A stretch of DNA of 42,552 bases from Pirellula staleyi DSM 6068 (GTDB lineage Bacteria; Planctomycetota; Planctomycetia; Pirellulales; Pirellulaceae): positions 1-42,552 of the forward strand of contig CAMDKL010000034.1 of the NCBI GenBank assembly GCA_945900945.1. The letters are read 5' to 3'. Position numbers and translations under genes: made by a program. Of the stretch, positions 18,451 through 27,684 are shown piece after piece (positions within the stretch are counted from its first letter, which is position 1; every line of letters starts with the position of its first letter). Below the pieces are notes generated by a model, which worked only from the letters and a program-made list of their open reading frames with translations, did not search any database and was not told the DNA's origin.

Positions 18451-18999
18451 GATTGGTACGCGATCTTGGTTCTACGTTTTGGAGGGTTTGGGCCATGCCA
18501 TCCGTGTTCCAACTGTGGCTAGCCTTTGTCTGGGTTCGCGTCCCTGCTCTAACAAGTCTGCTTGGAAGTCCGGTTCCCTTCAAATCGAATTTGAAAAAAA
18601 GGCCACTCCTTCCCCATTAGGGGGGGGTGCGAAGGGTCGCTTTTGAGGAAAAGGACTTTGATCAATGCAGTCGAACTGATTCTTGGAGGCCGAAAATCCT
18701 GCGGCAAATCCTCCATAAGGGGGGGTGATGACTAAGTTGCCAGCCAGTCGGCAGTTGCGTCTAGAAAAGAAATTTTTGATTCGGCGACATGCTGATTTGT
18801 CCAACCGAGCCGTTGTCAAAACCCACAAAAACGTTGTTAAATTAAGCGCAATAGTGCGGATAGGTGTGGCGAGGTTTGCAGGACGGTATACTTATAGGAT
18901 GCCTGTATGACTGAGCTGCGGGCGTTAGCCGAGTTCCATCATCGTCTTGATTGCGGGCGTGGCTTGTGTTGTTCAAACCAACGACTGCAGGATTTACAC
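18451..18999. other. Divergent intergenic region with twin G-tract motifs
   Basis: Nearly 550 bp without a credible gene, between divergent genes. Two related motifs occur 100 bp apart: CCCCATTAGGGGGGGGTG (8 G, ending ~18629) and CCTCCATAAGGGGGGGTG (7 G, ending ~18727). Sequence between them also looks repetitive (GGAGGCCGAAAATCCT). These may be two copies of a degenerate intergenic element. The promoter of the exported protein at 19000 is likely in the AT-rich part around 18830-18900 (TATACTTATAGGAT at ~18885). Confidence 0.45.
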
Positions 19000-20064
19000 A
19001 TGTTTAGAAACCTAGCTGCATGCTGGATCATTCTGTCGTATTTGACGGCAATGGGTTCAGACCCACAGTTGCTCAAGAAACAGTCGAGTTGGAACTGGCC
19101 CGAAACCGAAAAAGTTGTCCAGCAGCTCAATAGCTATCTGCAAAGTCGGGAGCCTGGAACGGCGCCTGGCAAAATCAAAGTCGATTCGTCTGACACAGCT
19201 GCACTGCGAGGCGTTGGGCTCCTCGACTACGTTTTGGCGTCCACTGCAAAGAACGAGCTCGCGGTCGCATCACTCAAGGAGACACTCGAAGCACCCTTCG
19301 CATCGGGAAATTATGCCAAGTTGGACGCCCAACTTAGTTCGATTTTGGCAAACGGTAGTATCCCAAGTTGGCTACGTGCGGATCTACAATTGATTTGCTG
19401 CCGCTACATGGTTCATCATGGACTCTATGACGAAGCCCTCCAACGACTATTGCCACTCGCACAAGAATCCACCTCCGATCCAGCAACGTGGCTTTTCTGT
19501 ACGGGAATTTGCCAGCACCATTTGATGCAAAGATCCGCCTGTTTGGAGACTCTTGAAAAGTTGCTGGAAAGGGAAATCGAGCTCCCGACTCGCTACGCCA
19601 TCACCGCGCGCTTGATGCAAGCGGATATCAAACCTTTCAAAGAAGATTCCCTGGACGAAATCGCCCGAATGATGAACGATGTCGAACGAAGACTGGCTTT
19701 GGGGAGGGCTGGCAAAACTGTTCAAGAAAAAGAGCAAGCGATCGTAGACAAGCTTGACAAGATGATCGAAAAACTTGAGGAGCAACAGCAACAACAGCAG
19801 CAGAAACAACAACAGAAAAACGGAGGCAACGCCAAAGGTCAGAAACCGAACCAAGGTAACAAGCCGATGGATGATAGCCAACTTGCTGAACAGAAAGGTG
19901 CTGGCGATGTTGACCAAAAGGACATCGGTGACGGCAGCGGGTGGGGGAATCTGCCGCCTGCCCAGCGCCAAGAAGCGTTGCAAAACATAACCAAGGATTT
20001 GCCAAGCCACTTCCGCGAAGTCATCGAGGCGTACTTCAAACGCCTAGCAAGCAACAAGCCATAA
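19000..20064 (+). CDS. Exported helical protein with poly-Gln segment
   Basis: A 354-residue protein from the ATG at 19000, where MFRNLAACWIILSYLTAMGS forms a signal peptide. An upstream start at 18907 adds 31 residues before the signal and is unlikely. Residues ~30-230 form TPR-like helices (LRADLQLICCRYMVHHGLYD, ALQRLLPLAQES, LETLEKLLEREIELP). Then a charged helix leads to KLEEQQQQQQQKQQQKNGG (near residues 258-276), and the C-terminus has LPPAQRQEALQNITKDLP followed by SHFREVIEAYFKRLA. That last block is familiar from planctomycete proteins of unknown function. Probably periplasmic or anchored; no enzyme motif. No operon partner on the same strand closer than 118 bp. Confidence 0.75.
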   Translation: MFRNLAACWIILSYLTAMGSDPQLLKKQSSWNWPETEKVVQQLNSYLQSREPGTAPGKIKVDSSDTAALRGVGLLDYVLASTAKNELAVASLKETLEAPFASGNYAKLDAQLSSILANGSIPSWLRADLQLICCRYMVHHGLYDEALQRLLPLAQESTSDPATWLFCTGICQHHLMQRSACLETLEKLLEREIELPTRYAITARLMQADIKPFKEDSLDEIARMMNDVERRLALGRAGKTVQEKEQAIVDKLDKMIEKLEEQQQQQQQKQQQKNGGNAKGQKPNQGNKPMDDSQLAEQKGAGDVDQKDIGDGSGWGNLPPAQRQEALQNITKDLPSHFREVIEAYFKRLASNKP

Positions 20065-20182
20065 AAACAACTAAATTGGAGCTGGATACGAGCTTGCGTC
20101 GTTGCTGGACTACTGGGAATCGCTCCCATGTTGCAAGCGAAAATAATTTGATGGTAGTTGCAAGGCAGGGAGATAAGTCACG

Positions 20183-20905
20183 ATGAGTATTGCGTCCATT
20201 TCAGAATCGATCGAATATCCAGAGTCAGACGGCGAACCTATGGGAGAAACAGATCTGCATCGGGACTGGATGGTCCGAATCCTCGAAATTCTGCGGCAAC
20301 GGTATCGCAGCCAAAGAGTCTACATTGCTAGCGACTTGCTGGTTTATTACGAAGAAGGGAACCCAGCCAAATTTATAATTCCGGACGATTTCATCGTGCT
20401 TGATTGCGATCCAGGTCGGCGACGGATTTTTAAGACATGGGAGGAAAAACGCATCCCTGACGTAATATTCGAAGTCACGTCACATAGTTCCCGCCGCATT
20501 GATACCATGAAGAAACCGGTTATCTACGAGCAGATGGGAGTCCAAGAGTACTACGTCTACGATCCTACCTGTGACTATTTGGATCCTCCCCTTCAAGGTT
20601 TTCGAATGACCAATGGCTCCCTCAAGCAGATTGTTCCCGTGAACGGAGTCCTTCGCTGTGAGACGCTGCAGCTTGGTCTTCGGTTAGTCGATGGGGATCT
20701 CGAATTTTTCGATCTGCGGACAGGCGGACTCGCAGTCGACGAAGCCGAATACGAACGTGAGGCCAAGGAGGTGGAACGTGAAGCCAGGGAGGTGGAACGT
20801 GAGGCCAAGGAGGTGGAACGCGAAGCCAGGGAGCGGGCTGAGGCAAGGAATCTCGAACTGCTGTTGGAGATTGAGGAACTCAAAAGGCGACTTGGCGAGG
20901 AGTAA
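20183..20905 (+). CDS. Uma2-family PD-(D/E)XK nuclease-like protein with coiled-coil tail
   Basis: A 240-residue Uma2-family (DUF820) protein. Its restriction-endonuclease-like core shows PDDFIVLD (67-74), IPDVIFEVTS (91-100, with the PD...E-x-T catalytic pattern) and K111 at the following helix, then YEQMGVQEYYVYDP. Uma2 proteins are abundant in cyanobacteria and planctomycetes and their function is unsettled. Residues ~186-240 are a coiled coil built of a repeated heptad, EREAKEV/EREAREV (four copies), encoded by near-identical 21-bp repeats at about 20754-20837. The repeat number may vary between strains. It converges on ftsK, 18 bp away. Confidence 0.88.
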   Translation: MSIASISESIEYPESDGEPMGETDLHRDWMVRILEILRQRYRSQRVYIASDLLVYYEEGNPAKFIIPDDFIVLDCDPGRRRIFKTWEEKRIPDVIFEVTSHSSRRIDTMKKPVIYEQMGVQEYYVYDPTCDYLDPPLQGFRMTNGSLKQIVPVNGVLRCETLQLGLRLVDGDLEFFDLRTGGLAVDEAEYEREAKEVEREAREVEREAKEVEREARERAEARNLELLLEIEELKRRLGEE

Positions 20906-20923
20906 TGACTTAGTGGATTTGTC

Positions 20924-23900
20924 CTAATCCTCGTCGTCGGTCCACTGATTTTCTTCATCGGAATGATCAACGTCAGTTGCGGCAACGAAAGCTCGCTCGT
21001 CCTCGGATCGTTGCTTCTTCTTGCCCTTGGGAGCCTTGGGCGTTTCTTCCCAACTATCATCGCGGCGTATCTTGTTGGAACGACTCTTGGACTTGTTCGG
21101 GGCTGGCTCGGCGATATCTTCTGCATTGGAACGCATGGCTTCCCATTGTGCCAAATTAATGGCTACCTCGCGAGCTTGTGAACCGTTGTATTGGCCCACG
21201 ATTCCATCCTCGGACATAAAGTCGATTAACCTCGCGGCTCTTCCGTAACCAATGCCAAGCGCGCGTTGAAGCAAAGAACAGCTACCGCGTCCCTCACGAA
21301 CGACAATATCAACTGCCGCTTCGTACAAGTCATCCCGTTTCTTGAATGAGCCTAACTTTACGGATTCATCGTCATCTTTTGTGACTTTGAGCTGCACCAG
21401 TTCCTGGACGAAGTTCTGTTCGCCCAAACTGCAATGGTCTACAACGGAGTTGATCTCGTCGTCGCTCAAGTAGGTGCCTTGACCACGAACCAGCGCACTT
21501 GTCCCAGGCCACAGAAAGAGCATGTCACCGTTACCGAGCAGTTTGTCAGCACCCATGGCATCCAGTACAACACGTGAGTCGGTCTTGCTTGCAACTTGAA
21601 AACTGATTCGAGCTGGCAAATTGCTCTTGATCAGGCCCGTGATCACGTCCACGGTCGGCTTCTGAGTTGCAAGAATCAAGTGAATACCAACGGCTCGGCT
21701 CTTCTGTGCAAGTCGAATGATGTGGGCCTCAACTTCTTTGCCCGACGTCATCATCAAGTCCGCCATTTCGTCCACCACGATCACGATGAATGGTAGATGA
21801 TCAGGAATCAAATCCGCTTCTTCATCGTTCTCTGGCTTAAGCCGATCCAGCAACTCCTCGCGTCCAAGCTGATTGTAGTTTGTCAAATGGCGCACTCCGG
21901 CTCGTGCTAGCAGTGCGTACCGCTCCTCCATCTTGTCGACGGCCCAGGCTAGGATCGCTTCCGCTTTTCGCATGTCGATCACAACGGGGTGCATCAAATG
22001 CGGCAAGCGAGCATAGCAACTGAGCTCCACCATCTTCGGGTCGATCATCAGCATTCGGACTTCATCTGGGCGCCTGGTCATCAAAATAGAGGAGATGATC
22101 GAGTTCAAGCAAACGCTCTTACCGGTACCGGTTCGACCCGCGATGAGCAAGTGGGGAAGGCTCGCGAGATCCACCGTGAGCGCCTTGCCCGACACGTCCT
22201 TGCCTAAGAACAAAGGGATCTTTTGTTTGCGGATTTGAGCACCGCTTTCCTCGATCACCTCTCGCATGCGAACGATCTGACGTTGTTCATTCGGGACTTC
22301 GATTCCAACGCTATTCTTGCCTGGAATGGGGGCCACGATTCGGACACTCGGAACTCGTAGCGCAATCGCCAAATCGTCGGCGAGGCCAGCGATCTTGCTG
22401 AGTCGAAGACCTGCTTCGAGTTCGATTTCGTACTGGGCGATCACCGGGCCGGTTTCAATCTCAACCACCTTGATGTTAAAGCCGAAATTGGCAAACGTTT
22501 GTTCCAGTACTTTAGCCTTCTTTTTCACTTCCTCAGTCTGCTCGTCGTACGAAATCTCGTCTGACTCCGTCAACAAATCGAGTCCGGGAAGAACGTACTC
22601 CTCGCTCCCCTCGGGTAGCTTGGTATCGTCGAGATGGGCCAGCGAGTCTTCGGGAAGTGGTTGGGGCGCTTGCTCGACCGCTTCGTGCTTGGATTTGCGG
22701 GTTTGAACGCGCGGCCCTTTGTCTTCTTCGATGTTCGGGGCATCGGATCTGACGGTGGTTGAGCGACCGTTCGTTCGTTTCTTGGGTTTTTCAGCAACAA
22801 TCTCTTGGACTTCCTCAGCGGCGTGGATATCGTCGTCCTCTTCGTCATAGCGAGAATCCATGGCTTCATCGCTATCCGAATGGTAGGAGTCCTCCGTCTC
22901 CTCGTCGTACTCCTCGTCGGGGAGGGACTCTCTTGGCTTTGCCGGCTTGCGCATGTTCACTGAGGATATTGCCGCATGGACTTCATTTCCGCTCGCGGTA
23001 TCCAGCAAAGCGTCGCCGACTTCGTCATGTGCTTTCTTGGAACCAAAGAGTGCACCCGCGATGGATGCAAGTGTCGACGGATGCTTGGCTTTGGGGAAGG
23101 TGAGGTCTGTTCGCCCAACAGACTTAGACTGGGACGCCAAATCCTCCGCCGTCAGACTTGTTTCCGCTCGACGTCCGATTCGTATGGCTGGCCCCGAACC
23201 GTTACAATTGTCTGATGAGCCTTCGTGCGCCGAGGATCCAGACAATGGAGCCGCGTGTAGCACAGACGACGGATAGGCCGTTTGCGGATTGGATTGGCCG
23301 TTGCTGCTAGTGGTAATGGATGTTGGGTTTTGCCGAAGCGTTACGCTTTTAGGTAAATCGGATCGGGATGGCGAAAACGTACCGGAAATTATTTCCGCAT
23401 GCCGCTTGAAAGACCAAGTCGGAATTTGAAAGTATCTCAACGCCATCAATCCGCCCGTCGCTGCAAAGCCAAAGTACCGGACCAATGCGTATTCCGTACT
23501 CAATAGGAGCCCACCAACGAACACGCTCAAGACCAGGATAGTGGCCCCTAAATGCGCCAAATGTTGATCCATCCAAATATTGCAAAGGGCTCCCAAATAG
23601 CCACCGCTGCCAATTGGAACTGGGATTCTTGGAGACATGCCAAACCGAGTTGGAATACAACAGACTGCGACCAAGATCAATGACCAACCGACACTTCGCC
23701 CCATGGGAGAAGCCCAAGGTTGTTGTCTGAGCATTACGATTCCCGAAAGGCACAACAGCATAGCAATCAAGTAACTTCCAACTCCAGTCGCCTGTAAAAG
23801 AATATCGCTGGCCAATGCACCAAGGTAGCCACAAGAATTCTGAATTTTTTCATTCAATGGATAGGCAGCATTCATCGGCGAGTAAATCGATGCAACCGCA

Positions 23901-24025
23901 CCCGAGAAATCGCCTAAATTGTCAGCAGCATCGTGGGTTAATAGAGACAGCCAAAGCAATGCCGCGCCAGCGAACATTACGACTGCGGCTACATCCCATC
24001 TAACGGACCGTTGATTTTCCATCAC
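20924..24025 (-). CDS. ftsK: FtsK/SpoIIIE DNA translocase
   Basis: A 1033-residue chromosome-segregation motor. The N-terminus has about four to five membrane segments (residues ~11-30, 82-99, 111-124, 159-178, perhaps 186-200), anchoring it at the division site. A long low-complexity acidic linker (~240-490, with DEEYDEETEDSYHSDSDEAM) follows. The motor begins near residue 495: Walker A GRTGTGKS (630-637), Walker B IVIVVDEMADLM (747-758), and TQKPTVDVITGLIK (787-800). The C-terminal winged-helix gamma domain (residues ~895-960, LLQRALGIGYGRAARLIDFM) should read the orienting DNA sequences. A basic/acidic tail (APNKSKSRSNKIRRDDSWEE) ends it. Divergent from truB. Confidence 0.96.
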   Translation of the reverse strand: MMENQRSVRWDVAAVVMFAGAALLWLSLLTHDAADNLGDFSGAVASIYSPMNAAYPLNEKIQNSCGYLGALASDILLQATGVGSYLIAMLLCLSGIVMLRQQPWASPMGRSVGWSLILVAVCCIPTRFGMSPRIPVPIGSGGYLGALCNIWMDQHLAHLGATILVLSVFVGGLLLSTEYALVRYFGFAATGGLMALRYFQIPTWSFKRHAEIISGTFSPSRSDLPKSVTLRQNPTSITTSSNGQSNPQTAYPSSVLHAAPLSGSSAHEGSSDNCNGSGPAIRIGRRAETSLTAEDLASQSKSVGRTDLTFPKAKHPSTLASIAGALFGSKKAHDEVGDALLDTASGNEVHAAISSVNMRKPAKPRESLPDEEYDEETEDSYHSDSDEAMDSRYDEEDDDIHAAEEVQEIVAEKPKKRTNGRSTTVRSDAPNIEEDKGPRVQTRKSKHEAVEQAPQPLPEDSLAHLDDTKLPEGSEEYVLPGLDLLTESDEISYDEQTEEVKKKAKVLEQTFANFGFNIKVVEIETGPVIAQYEIELEAGLRLSKIAGLADDLAIALRVPSVRIVAPIPGKNSVGIEVPNEQRQIVRMREVIEESGAQIRKQKIPLFLGKDVSGKALTVDLASLPHLLIAGRTGTGKSVCLNSIISSILMTRRPDEVRMLMIDPKMVELSCYARLPHLMHPVVIDMRKAEAILAWAVDKMEERYALLARAGVRHLTNYNQLGREELLDRLKPENDEEADLIPDHLPFIVIVVDEMADLMMTSGKEVEAHIIRLAQKSRAVGIHLILATQKPTVDVITGLIKSNLPARISFQVASKTDSRVVLDAMGADKLLGNGDMLFLWPGTSALVRGQGTYLSDDEINSVVDHCSLGEQNFVQELVQLKVTKDDDESVKLGSFKKRDDLYEAAVDIVVREGRGSCSLLQRALGIGYGRAARLIDFMSEDGIVGQYNGSQAREVAINLAQWEAMRSNAEDIAEPAPNKSKSRSNKIRRDDSWEETPKAPKGKKKQRSEDERAFVAATDVDHSDEENQWTDDED

Positions 24026-24155
24026 TCGCTACCCTTAAAGACTATGGCTACAATGCTCCACCGCTCATCTTCGGCAAAAAGGCAGTAAAACCGCCGGGAA
24101 GATTTCGGGAGCACTCCATAGACAACACAATCCGCAAACTCAACGCAGCCTCCTC

Positions 24156-25091
24156 ATGTTCGGACTTTTGAATTTGCGCAAGCCTTCGGGGCCGACTAGT
24201 CGCGATTGCGTCAACTCCATTCAAAAACTGATGCGTCCGGAGAAGGTGGGACACGCCGGCACCCTCGATCCCCTCGCTAGCGGTGTGTTACTAGTACTAG
24301 TTGGCCAAGCGGTTCGACTGACCGACGCCGTACATACTTTATCCAAAGAGTACATCGGGACGTTTCAACTAGGCGTAACTAGCGAGTCGACGGACTGCGA
24401 AACTCCGCTTGTGGCACTCGAATCAGCGCAGCTTTTGGATCGCGAGGACATCGAGGCACAACTGCCATCGTTCCTTGGAACTATCGAGCAATCCCCGCCA
24501 AAATACTCGGCGGTTTGGATTGGTGGAAAACGAGCCCATGAACTTGCTCGCGCCGGAAAGGAATTTGAAATGCCATCCCGGCAAGTTGTGATCGCGTCGT
24601 TGGAAGTAACTTACTTTTGTTATCCGTATTTCGAACTGAAAATGACGTGTGGAACTGGGACTTACGTTCGATCTCTCGGAAGGGATATTGCACGAAATCT
24701 TGGCTCAGATGCCGTCATGACAAAGCTGGTACGGACTGCCATTGGTCCATTCAAACTAGAGAGCAGTTGCAACTTGGAGACGCTGACGAGTCGACAGAGC
24801 ATCGAAGAAAACCTTGCTCCGGCTCGAGATGGAGTCAAGCATTGGCCGCAGACGTTTCCGAGCGAAGAAACCCTTTTGCTCCTCGAGCAAGGCAAGCAAG
24901 TGAACGAGTCGGATTTGAACAGCGCCGTGGAGATCGCAAGCGACTTTGCGGCTGCAATCGATTCAGAGGGGCGATTGCGAGCATTGATTAAACGCATTGC
25001 GAAAAGCTCTTGGCGTGCCGACAAGTGCTTTCTTATCAAGGAACAAGCTGGCGTCGATCAAGAGCCGCCTCACCGCAGCTCGTTTGCTTGA
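24156..25091 (+). CDS. truB: TruB, tRNA pseudouridine-55 synthase
   Basis: A 311-residue TruB. The first residues MFGLLNLRKPSGPTSRD and the catalytic block KVGHAGTLDPLASGVL (Asp38) are diagnostic. Further motifs are KEYIGTFQLGVTSESTDCE, PPKYSAVWIGGKRAHELARAG and GTGTYVRSLGRDIA. It modifies U55 in the T-psi-C loop of most tRNAs. In many bacteria truB sits by rbfA and infB; here it stands alone, divergent from ftsK and convergent with msrA, 41 bp away. The C-terminal ~40 residues (KRIAKSSWRADKCF...) are a PUA-like extension of normal length. Start at 24156 chosen from the fully conserved N-terminus. Confidence 0.96.
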   Translation: MFGLLNLRKPSGPTSRDCVNSIQKLMRPEKVGHAGTLDPLASGVLLVLVGQAVRLTDAVHTLSKEYIGTFQLGVTSESTDCETPLVALESAQLLDREDIEAQLPSFLGTIEQSPPKYSAVWIGGKRAHELARAGKEFEMPSRQVVIASLEVTYFCYPYFELKMTCGTGTYVRSLGRDIARNLGSDAVMTKLVRTAIGPFKLESSCNLETLTSRQSIEENLAPARDGVKHWPQTFPSEETLLLLEQGKQVNESDLNSAVEIASDFAAAIDSEGRLRALIKRIAKSSWRADKCFLIKEQAGVDQEPPHRSSFA

Positions 25092-25132
25092 TACTTGACG
25101 ATCGTTTCACCGGCTGTCCCTATTTCTTGTCC

Positions 25133-25624
25133 CTATTTCCCCAGAACCCAATTGGTTCTTGGAAAATGGCATGTGTAGCCATTTGGAAAATGCAATAGAT
25201 AATCCTGGTGCTCAGGTTCGGCCTCCCAGAAATCACCCACCGGTTCCAACTCGGTGACTAACTTGCCTGGCCACATTCCGGATGCATTCACGTCCGTAAT
25301 TGTCTCAATGGCTACCTGCTTTTGCTGTCCGTTTGTATAGTAAATTGCCGATCGATAGGCGCTGCCTCGGTCGTTGCCCTGGCGATTGGCTGTCGTTGGA
25401 TCATGGATCTGGAAGAAGAACTCCAGTAACTGCCGATATGAGATTTTTTCTGGATCAAAAACGATCTCAATACCTTCAGCGTGAGAGCCGTGGTTTCGGT
25501 AGGTAGCGTTGGCGACATCTCCGCCAGTATAGCCCACCCGAGTTTTGTCGACGCCATGCAATTTACGAATCAAGTCCTGCATTCCCCAGAAGCAGCCACC
25601 TGCCAATACAGCCCGTTCCATCAT
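25133..25624 (-). CDS. msrA: MsrA, peptide-methionine (S)-S-oxide reductase
   Basis: A 163-residue enzyme that repairs S-form methionine sulfoxide in proteins. The active-site GGCFWGM has the nucleophile Cys11. [43 protein letters not shown] and the EPEHQDYL block follow. Cys152 near the C-terminus (YTCHFPR) can act as resolving cysteine. Two adjacent start codons (MM) give nearly the same product. Thioredoxin would regenerate it. Single gene, convergent with truB. Its upstream region holds tandem repeats (25740-25835). Confidence 0.96.
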   Translation of the reverse strand: MMERAVLAGGCFWGMQDLIRKLHGVDKTRVGYTGGDVANATYRNHGSHAEGIEIVFDPEKISYRQLLEFFFQIHDPTTANRQGNDRGSAYRSAIYYTNGQQKQVAIETITDVNASGMWPGKLVTELEPVGDFWEAEPEHQDYLLHFPNGYTCHFPRTNWVLGK

Positions 25625-26063
25625 CCGTTTTTCTCCTCAAATCTCGTAACGTATTGCTCGCAAGAAGGAATTTCGAAGTTTTTTTCAACCGACGGCCTAT
25701 TGTATATGGGAGGCAACTCAACTGGTGTGGCAGCAAGGCGTTTACCGAAGGTACGGGCAGTGTATGCCTGGCGGGCAGTGTAGGCAGTGTATGCCTGGCA
25801 CCTACCAGCTGGCAAGCACCTACCAGCTGGCAAGCTGTTTCTGTCCACGCAAGATTTGAATGCGATTGTCAAAGACGATAATAGCGATTGGTATAAACTA
25901 CTCGCAGGTTTTCTCGAAAGCCAGCAAACGAATGAATAAGGATAAGAAAACAAAGTAGCGAGGATGTCAGCCTGAGGACAGGCTGACCTACGTGAGTGCT
26001 TGCTAATGAATGCATCAAAAACAGAAGCTTGGTTGGATTCAATGTAGGAAGCGGGACCATCGC
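25625..26063. repeat. Repeat-rich intergenic region upstream of msrA
   Basis: No convincing gene. An 18-bp tandem duplication occupies 25798-25815 and 25816-25833 (unit starts GCACCTACCAGCTGGCAA). Just before it, GGCAGTGTATGCCTGGC occurs twice (about 25757 and 25783), with a partial third copy between. Near 25970-25990, AGCCTGAGGACAGGCT forms a short palindrome. The 110-codon minus-strand frame across this area owes most of its length to these repeats. Promoters for msrA presumably lie at the left end but are not obvious. Confidence 0.6.
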
Positions 26064-27380
26064 CTAAACGAGCGGGTGAACGACCAGCCCTGATACGAGC
26101 TTAGGATAGAAATAGGTGCTCTTGGCTGGCATCCGTTCCTGGTGCAGCGAGACGGCTCGAATATGCTCGATCGTTGCGGGCATCACCATGGCAGCTAGCG
26201 GATAATCCAGCTTACCTTCGAGCTTTCCGTTGAGGCCATCAATAACTTCCTGAACGAGGTGGACATAGGTGGGCTTGGGCATGTCCTTGAGGTCGAGGAG
26301 GTCTTCGAAAACCAATCGATGCAGGACCGCAACACCGAGCCCCTGCCAATCTTCGGATTGTTCCGAGGCGATCGCAGCCATTCGGTCGGCTGCTTCTTGT
26401 CGTGCCGAAATTCGCGTCCACTCATTAGACGCTTTGGAATAGATCGCCATGATGAGCTGCTCATCCAATCGATCCATTTCAGCCCAAACGGCGCCAGCAT
26501 TTTCGGGGCCTGTCCCAACGATTTCACAATCAAAGCAATGCGATAGCCTTTCGTGCAACTGACTGGTCGTCATAGCTGGCACACCGCTGAGTAGACGATG
26601 AGTTGGGAGCACGACGAGTCCTGGATCGCTCATGCTGACGAGCATGGTCAACACGTAATTGGCAGGATGGGCATCGGGCAATGGAGACTGAGCATTCAAC
26701 TCATCGCGATAGTTGCAAGCGGTTTCGTATCGGTGGTGCCCGTCGGCGACGAACATATCCTTGTCGCCGATCAAGGCCATGACTTGCTGAATCGTCTTAA
26801 CGTCGCTCATTGGCCACATCCGATGGACAACTCCTAGATGGTCGGTCGCCTCGATGCCGTGAACACCTACTAGTTTTTTCTCCAAAAGATCTTGGATGGC
26901 GTTTTCTGGATCGGGGTACAAACCGAAGATTTGGGACAAGTTAGCCTGAGTGGCTCTGGTTAAACGCAAGCGGTCGTCTTTGGCTTTTGCATGAGTCTGC
27001 TCGTGCGGGTAGATGTTCCCCTCGCCAAAACGTATGAGGCGAACTCTTGCCATGAACCCTCGGCGAGTCCGTTTCTTTCCAGCAATTTCGAACTCTTGAT
27101 GGTAGACATAGATCGCTGGATCGGGTTCCGTTTGCAAAATACCCTCGCTGCGCCAAGATCGGTAAATGCGGGCGGCGCGCTGGTAGATTGCGTTTTCGTC
27201 CAAATCCTGATCTTCGCGTCTGTTGAGCTCCAATCGAAGAAAATTGAATGGAGAAAGCCCGTAGAGGTGGTCCTGAAGCTGTGAGTCGACTACATCGTAT
27301 GGAGGTGCTATGCAACTCGAAAGCGAGCCCACCTGGGCTAAATTGTAACGTAGACCGCGGAAAGCCTGGATTTCTGGCAT
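26064..27380 (-). CDS. DUF1015 family protein
   Basis: A 438-residue protein of the DUF1015 family (often annotated as putative HTH or SerC-like-associated protein; function unsettled). The start at the ATG at 27380 gives MPEIQAFRGLRYNLAQVG, the conserved opening, followed by APPYDVVD. The frame back to 27401 begins with a TTG inside the T-run of the upstream terminator and is rejected. Family motifs are LELNR, YVYHQEF, EQTHAKAKDDRL and FVADGHHRYETA (residues ~217-228). No signal peptide. The family often neighbours serine/cofactor biosynthesis genes; here it follows tRNA-Gln, but a terminator separates them. Confidence 0.9.
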   Translation of the reverse strand: MPEIQAFRGLRYNLAQVGSLSSCIAPPYDVVDSQLQDHLYGLSPFNFLRLELNRREDQDLDENAIYQRAARIYRSWRSEGILQTEPDPAIYVYHQEFEIAGKKRTRRGFMARVRLIRFGEGNIYPHEQTHAKAKDDRLRLTRATQANLSQIFGLYPDPENAIQDLLEKKLVGVHGIEATDHLGVVHRMWPMSDVKTIQQVMALIGDKDMFVADGHHRYETACNYRDELNAQSPLPDAHPANYVLTMLVSMSDPGLVVLPTHRLLSGVPAMTTSQLHERLSHCFDCEIVGTGPENAGAVWAEMDRLDEQLIMAIYSKASNEWTRISARQEAADRMAAIASEQSEDWQGLGVAVLHRLVFEDLLDLKDMPKPTYVHLVQEVIDGLNGKLEGKLDYPLAAMVMPATIEHIRAVSLHQERMPAKSTYFYPKLVSGLVVHPLV

Positions 27381-27403
27381 GATGTTCTTTGGAAATGGCA
27401 ATG

Positions 27404-27428
27404 AAAAAAGCCCGGCTGGTACCGGGCT
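27404..27428 (-). terminator. Rho-independent terminator of tRNA-Gln
   Basis: On the minus strand AGCCCGG (27428-27422), a six-base loop and CCGGGCT (27415-27409) form a 7-bp GC stem running straight into a T-run to 27404. It lies 16 bp past the tRNA 3' end and just before the DUF1015 start, so it ends the tRNA transcript. The last T-run base overlaps the DUF1015 upstream region. Confidence 0.85.
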
Positions 27429-27443
27429 GGAGTTGTTTGAAAG

Positions 27444-27515
27444 CTACCCCGCTAGGACTCGAACCTAGAATAAAGGAACCAAAATCCCTTGTGTTGCCAA
27501 TTACACCACGGAGCA
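27444..27515 (-). tRNA. tRNA-Gln (anticodon TTG)
   Basis: 72 bases on the minus strand fold as a full cloverleaf. Acceptor TGCTCCG pairs with CGGGGTA (two G-T pairs), discriminator G. The D-arm holds GTGTAATTGGCAACAC. The anticodon stem AGGGA/TCCTT closes the loop TTTTGGT with anticodon TTG. The T-arm CTAGG-TTCGAGT-CCTAG is perfect. No CCA is encoded. A UUG anticodon with G discriminator matches bacterial tRNA-Gln. It decodes CAA and, by wobble, CAG. Confidence 0.96.
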
Positions 27516-27561
27516 ATCATTTTTCTACCAAATTAGACAAATTGTCCAACAAGATATTCGA

Positions 27562-27590
27562 AGTGTATACACTCTCCACAAGCTTGACAA
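27562..27590 (-). promoter_or_regulatory. Candidate sigma-70 promoter for tRNA-Gln
   Basis: Minus-strand TTGTCA (27590-27585) and TACACT (27567-27562) are separated by 17 bp. Transcription would start near 27555, about 40 bases before the mature tRNA. A second, weaker pair (TTGGAC / TAGAAA) lies closer. Confidence 0.5.
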
Positions 27591-27684
27591 CAGGAGTTTT
27601 GCCAATGATTTTGGAGGCAATTTGCATGAGCTGACGCTCGATTTTGAACGTTCCAACATCAGTAACCGTTCATCCGCCATTCAT

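Noticed and set aside
18907-18999. Upstream start of the exported poly-Gln protein
   Set aside because: It would bury the signal peptide 31 residues inside the protein.
25621-25953. 110-codon minus-strand ORF upstream of msrA
   Set aside because: Its middle is translated tandem repeats and no family pattern is visible.
27381-27401. Longer start for the DUF1015 gene
   Set aside because: It would be a TTG within the terminator T-run; the ATG at 27380 gives the conserved N-terminus.
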